Below, piece by piece: positions 4,617 to 5,617 of a DNA stretch of 5,617 bases (within the stretch, counting starts at the first letter, position 1; each line of letters starts with the position of its first letter). The position numbers were made by a program, and so were the translations under genes. The DNA comes from Alphaproteobacteria bacterium (GTDB taxonomy: Bacteria; Pseudomonadota; Alphaproteobacteria; Rhizobiales; Rhizobiaceae), in assembly GCA_017308345.1 (NCBI GenBank), contig JAFKFE010000433.1, positions 1 through 5,617 of the forward strand, written 5' to 3'. The notes beneath the pieces were generated by a model, which saw only the letters and a program-made list of their open reading frames with translations, did no database searches and was not told the origin of the DNA.

Positions 4617-5617
4617 ATGGCTTACAAGCGTCATATCGACCGTCTGCCGATCATCCCGGCCGATGCGAAGAAACACAACGTCACCTGCCACTATTGCATC
4701 GTCGGCTGCGGCTACCACGCCTACACATGGCCGACCAACAAGCAGGGTGGAACCGAAGCAGCTTCCAACGTGTTCGGGGTCGACCTTTCCCAGCAGCAGG
4801 CGGCGGAAACCGACGCCTGGTATGCGCCGTCGATGTACAACGTGGTCAAGCAGAACGGGCAGGACGTGCACATCGTCATCAAGCCCGACCACGAGTGCGA
4901 GGTGAATTCCGGCCTGGGATCGGTGCGCGGCGCCCGCATGGGCGAACTGCGTTATTCGACGGCCCGAGGCTCCCAGCAGCAACGCCTGACGAGCCCGATG
5001 GTCTGGCGCTACGGCCAGATGCAGCCGACCTCATGGGACGATGCGCTGGATCTCGTTGCGCGTGTCACCACAGCCGTCATCAAGGACCAGGGCGAGGACG
5101 GTCTGTTCGTCTCCGTCTTCGACCATGGCGGATCGGCCGGCGGCTACGAAAATACCTGGGGCACCGGCAAGCTCTATTTCGGCGCGATGAAGATCAAGAA
5201 CATCCGCATCCACAACAGGCCGGCCTACAACTCGGAAGTTCACGCCACGCGCGACATGGGTGTCGGCGAACTGAACAATTGCTACGAAGATGCCGAGCTT
5301 GCCGACACGATCGTTTCGGTCGGCAACAACCCGCTGGAAACCCAGACCAACTACTTCCTGAACCACTGGATCCCCAATCTGCGCGGGGCATCGCTCGGCA
5401 AGAAGAAGGCCCAGCTTCCCAACGAGCCGCACGCCAACGGTCGCATCATTTTCGTCGATCCGCGCCGCACGGTCTCGGTAAACGCTGCCGAGGCTGAAGC
5501 CGGCAAGGACAATGTGCTGCATCTGCAGATCAAGTCCGGCACGGACCTCGCGCTGTTCAACGCGATCTTCACCGAGATTTCCGACAAGGGCTGGATCGAC
5601 AAGGATTTCATCGCGGC
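4617..5617 (+). CDS. aioA: AioA, molybdopterin subunit of arsenite oxidase (5' part)
   Basis: The large catalytic subunit, which oxidises As(III) to As(V) at a bis-MGD molybdenum centre in the periplasm. The first 333 codons are present, roughly 40% of the usual 825-850 residues; the gene runs off the right edge with no frame break. The [3Fe-4S] motif is Cys24, Cys27 and Cys31 followed 70 residues later by Ser102 (CX2CX3CX70S). The serine replaces the fourth cysteine of [4Fe-4S] relatives in the DMSO reductase family and is a hallmark of AioA. IRIHNRPAYNSEVH (196-209) contains His199 and Glu207, which line up with the arsenite-pocket residues His195 and Glu203 of the Alcaligenes faecalis enzyme. 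Ala203 lies where other family members have a Mo-ligating Cys, Ser or Sec, so Mo has no protein ligand. There is no N-terminal export signal; export is expected with AioB. Confidence 0.96.
   Translation, partial: MAYKRHIDRLPIIPADAKKHNVTCHYCIVGCGYHAYTWPTNKQGGTEAASNVFGVDLSQQQAAETDAWYAPSMYNVVKQNGQDVHIVIKPDHECEVNSGLGSVRGARMGELRYSTARGSQQQRLTSPMVWRYGQMQPTSWDDALDLVARVTTAVIKDQGEDGLFVSVFDHGGSAGGYENTWGTGKLYFGAMKIKNIRIHNRPAYNSEVHATRDMGVGELNNCYEDAELADTIVSVGNNPLETQTNYFLNHWIPNLRGASLGKKKAQLPNEPHANGRIIFVDPRRTVSVNAAEAEAGKDNVLHLQIKSGTDLALFNAIFTEISDKGWIDKDFIA

Overview
The window holds the regulatory and structural genes of an aerobic arsenite oxidase (aio) locus, all on the + strand, in the order aioX - aioS - aioR - aioB - aioA (aioA is cut by the right edge). 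The GC-rich codon use, the gene order with aioX directly before the two-component genes, and an AioB of 175 residues with Phe108/Gly123 next to the Rieske ligands (as I recall for Rhizobium sp. NT-26) point to an alphaproteobacterium, most likely Rhizobiales (Rhizobium / Agrobacterium / Ensifer relatives). The species cannot be fixed from the sequence alone.

Layout: 1-259 is an upstream stretch with no recognisable gene. It holds an open frame that ends at 247 and two short inverted repeats. 260-1135 is aioX, a Tat-exported PhnD-like arsenite-binding protein with a single cysteine. 1132-2529 is aioS, a membrane histidine kinase that overlaps aioX by 4 bases (ATGA). 2579-3922 is aioR, a sigma-54-dependent response regulator. 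3923-4074 is a dense regulatory intergenic region. 4075-4602 is aioB, the Rieske subunit with a Tat signal. 4617 to the end is aioA, the molybdopterin subunit, of which the first 333 codons are present.

How it works together (known biology plus inference): AioX binds As(III) in the periplasm and signals to AioS. AioS phosphorylates AioR at Asp58, and AioR activates sigma-54 RNA polymerase at the aioBA promoter. The promoter is visible: a perfect GG-N10-GC element (4021-4036), with a perfect 16-bp palindrome (3942-3957) and a second degenerate copy (3909-3924) upstream as probable AioR sites. AioBA then oxidises arsenite to arsenate in the periplasm and passes electrons through the [3Fe-4S] and Rieske clusters to a c-type cytochrome or similar acceptor.

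The system is a known one. The most unusual points are (1) an apparently premature TGA at the end of aioS: the frame behind it continues with a typical histidine-kinase C-terminus and stops just inside aioR; and (2) the paired GTTC-N8-GAAC dyads upstream of aioBA, the distal one covering the aioR stop codon.
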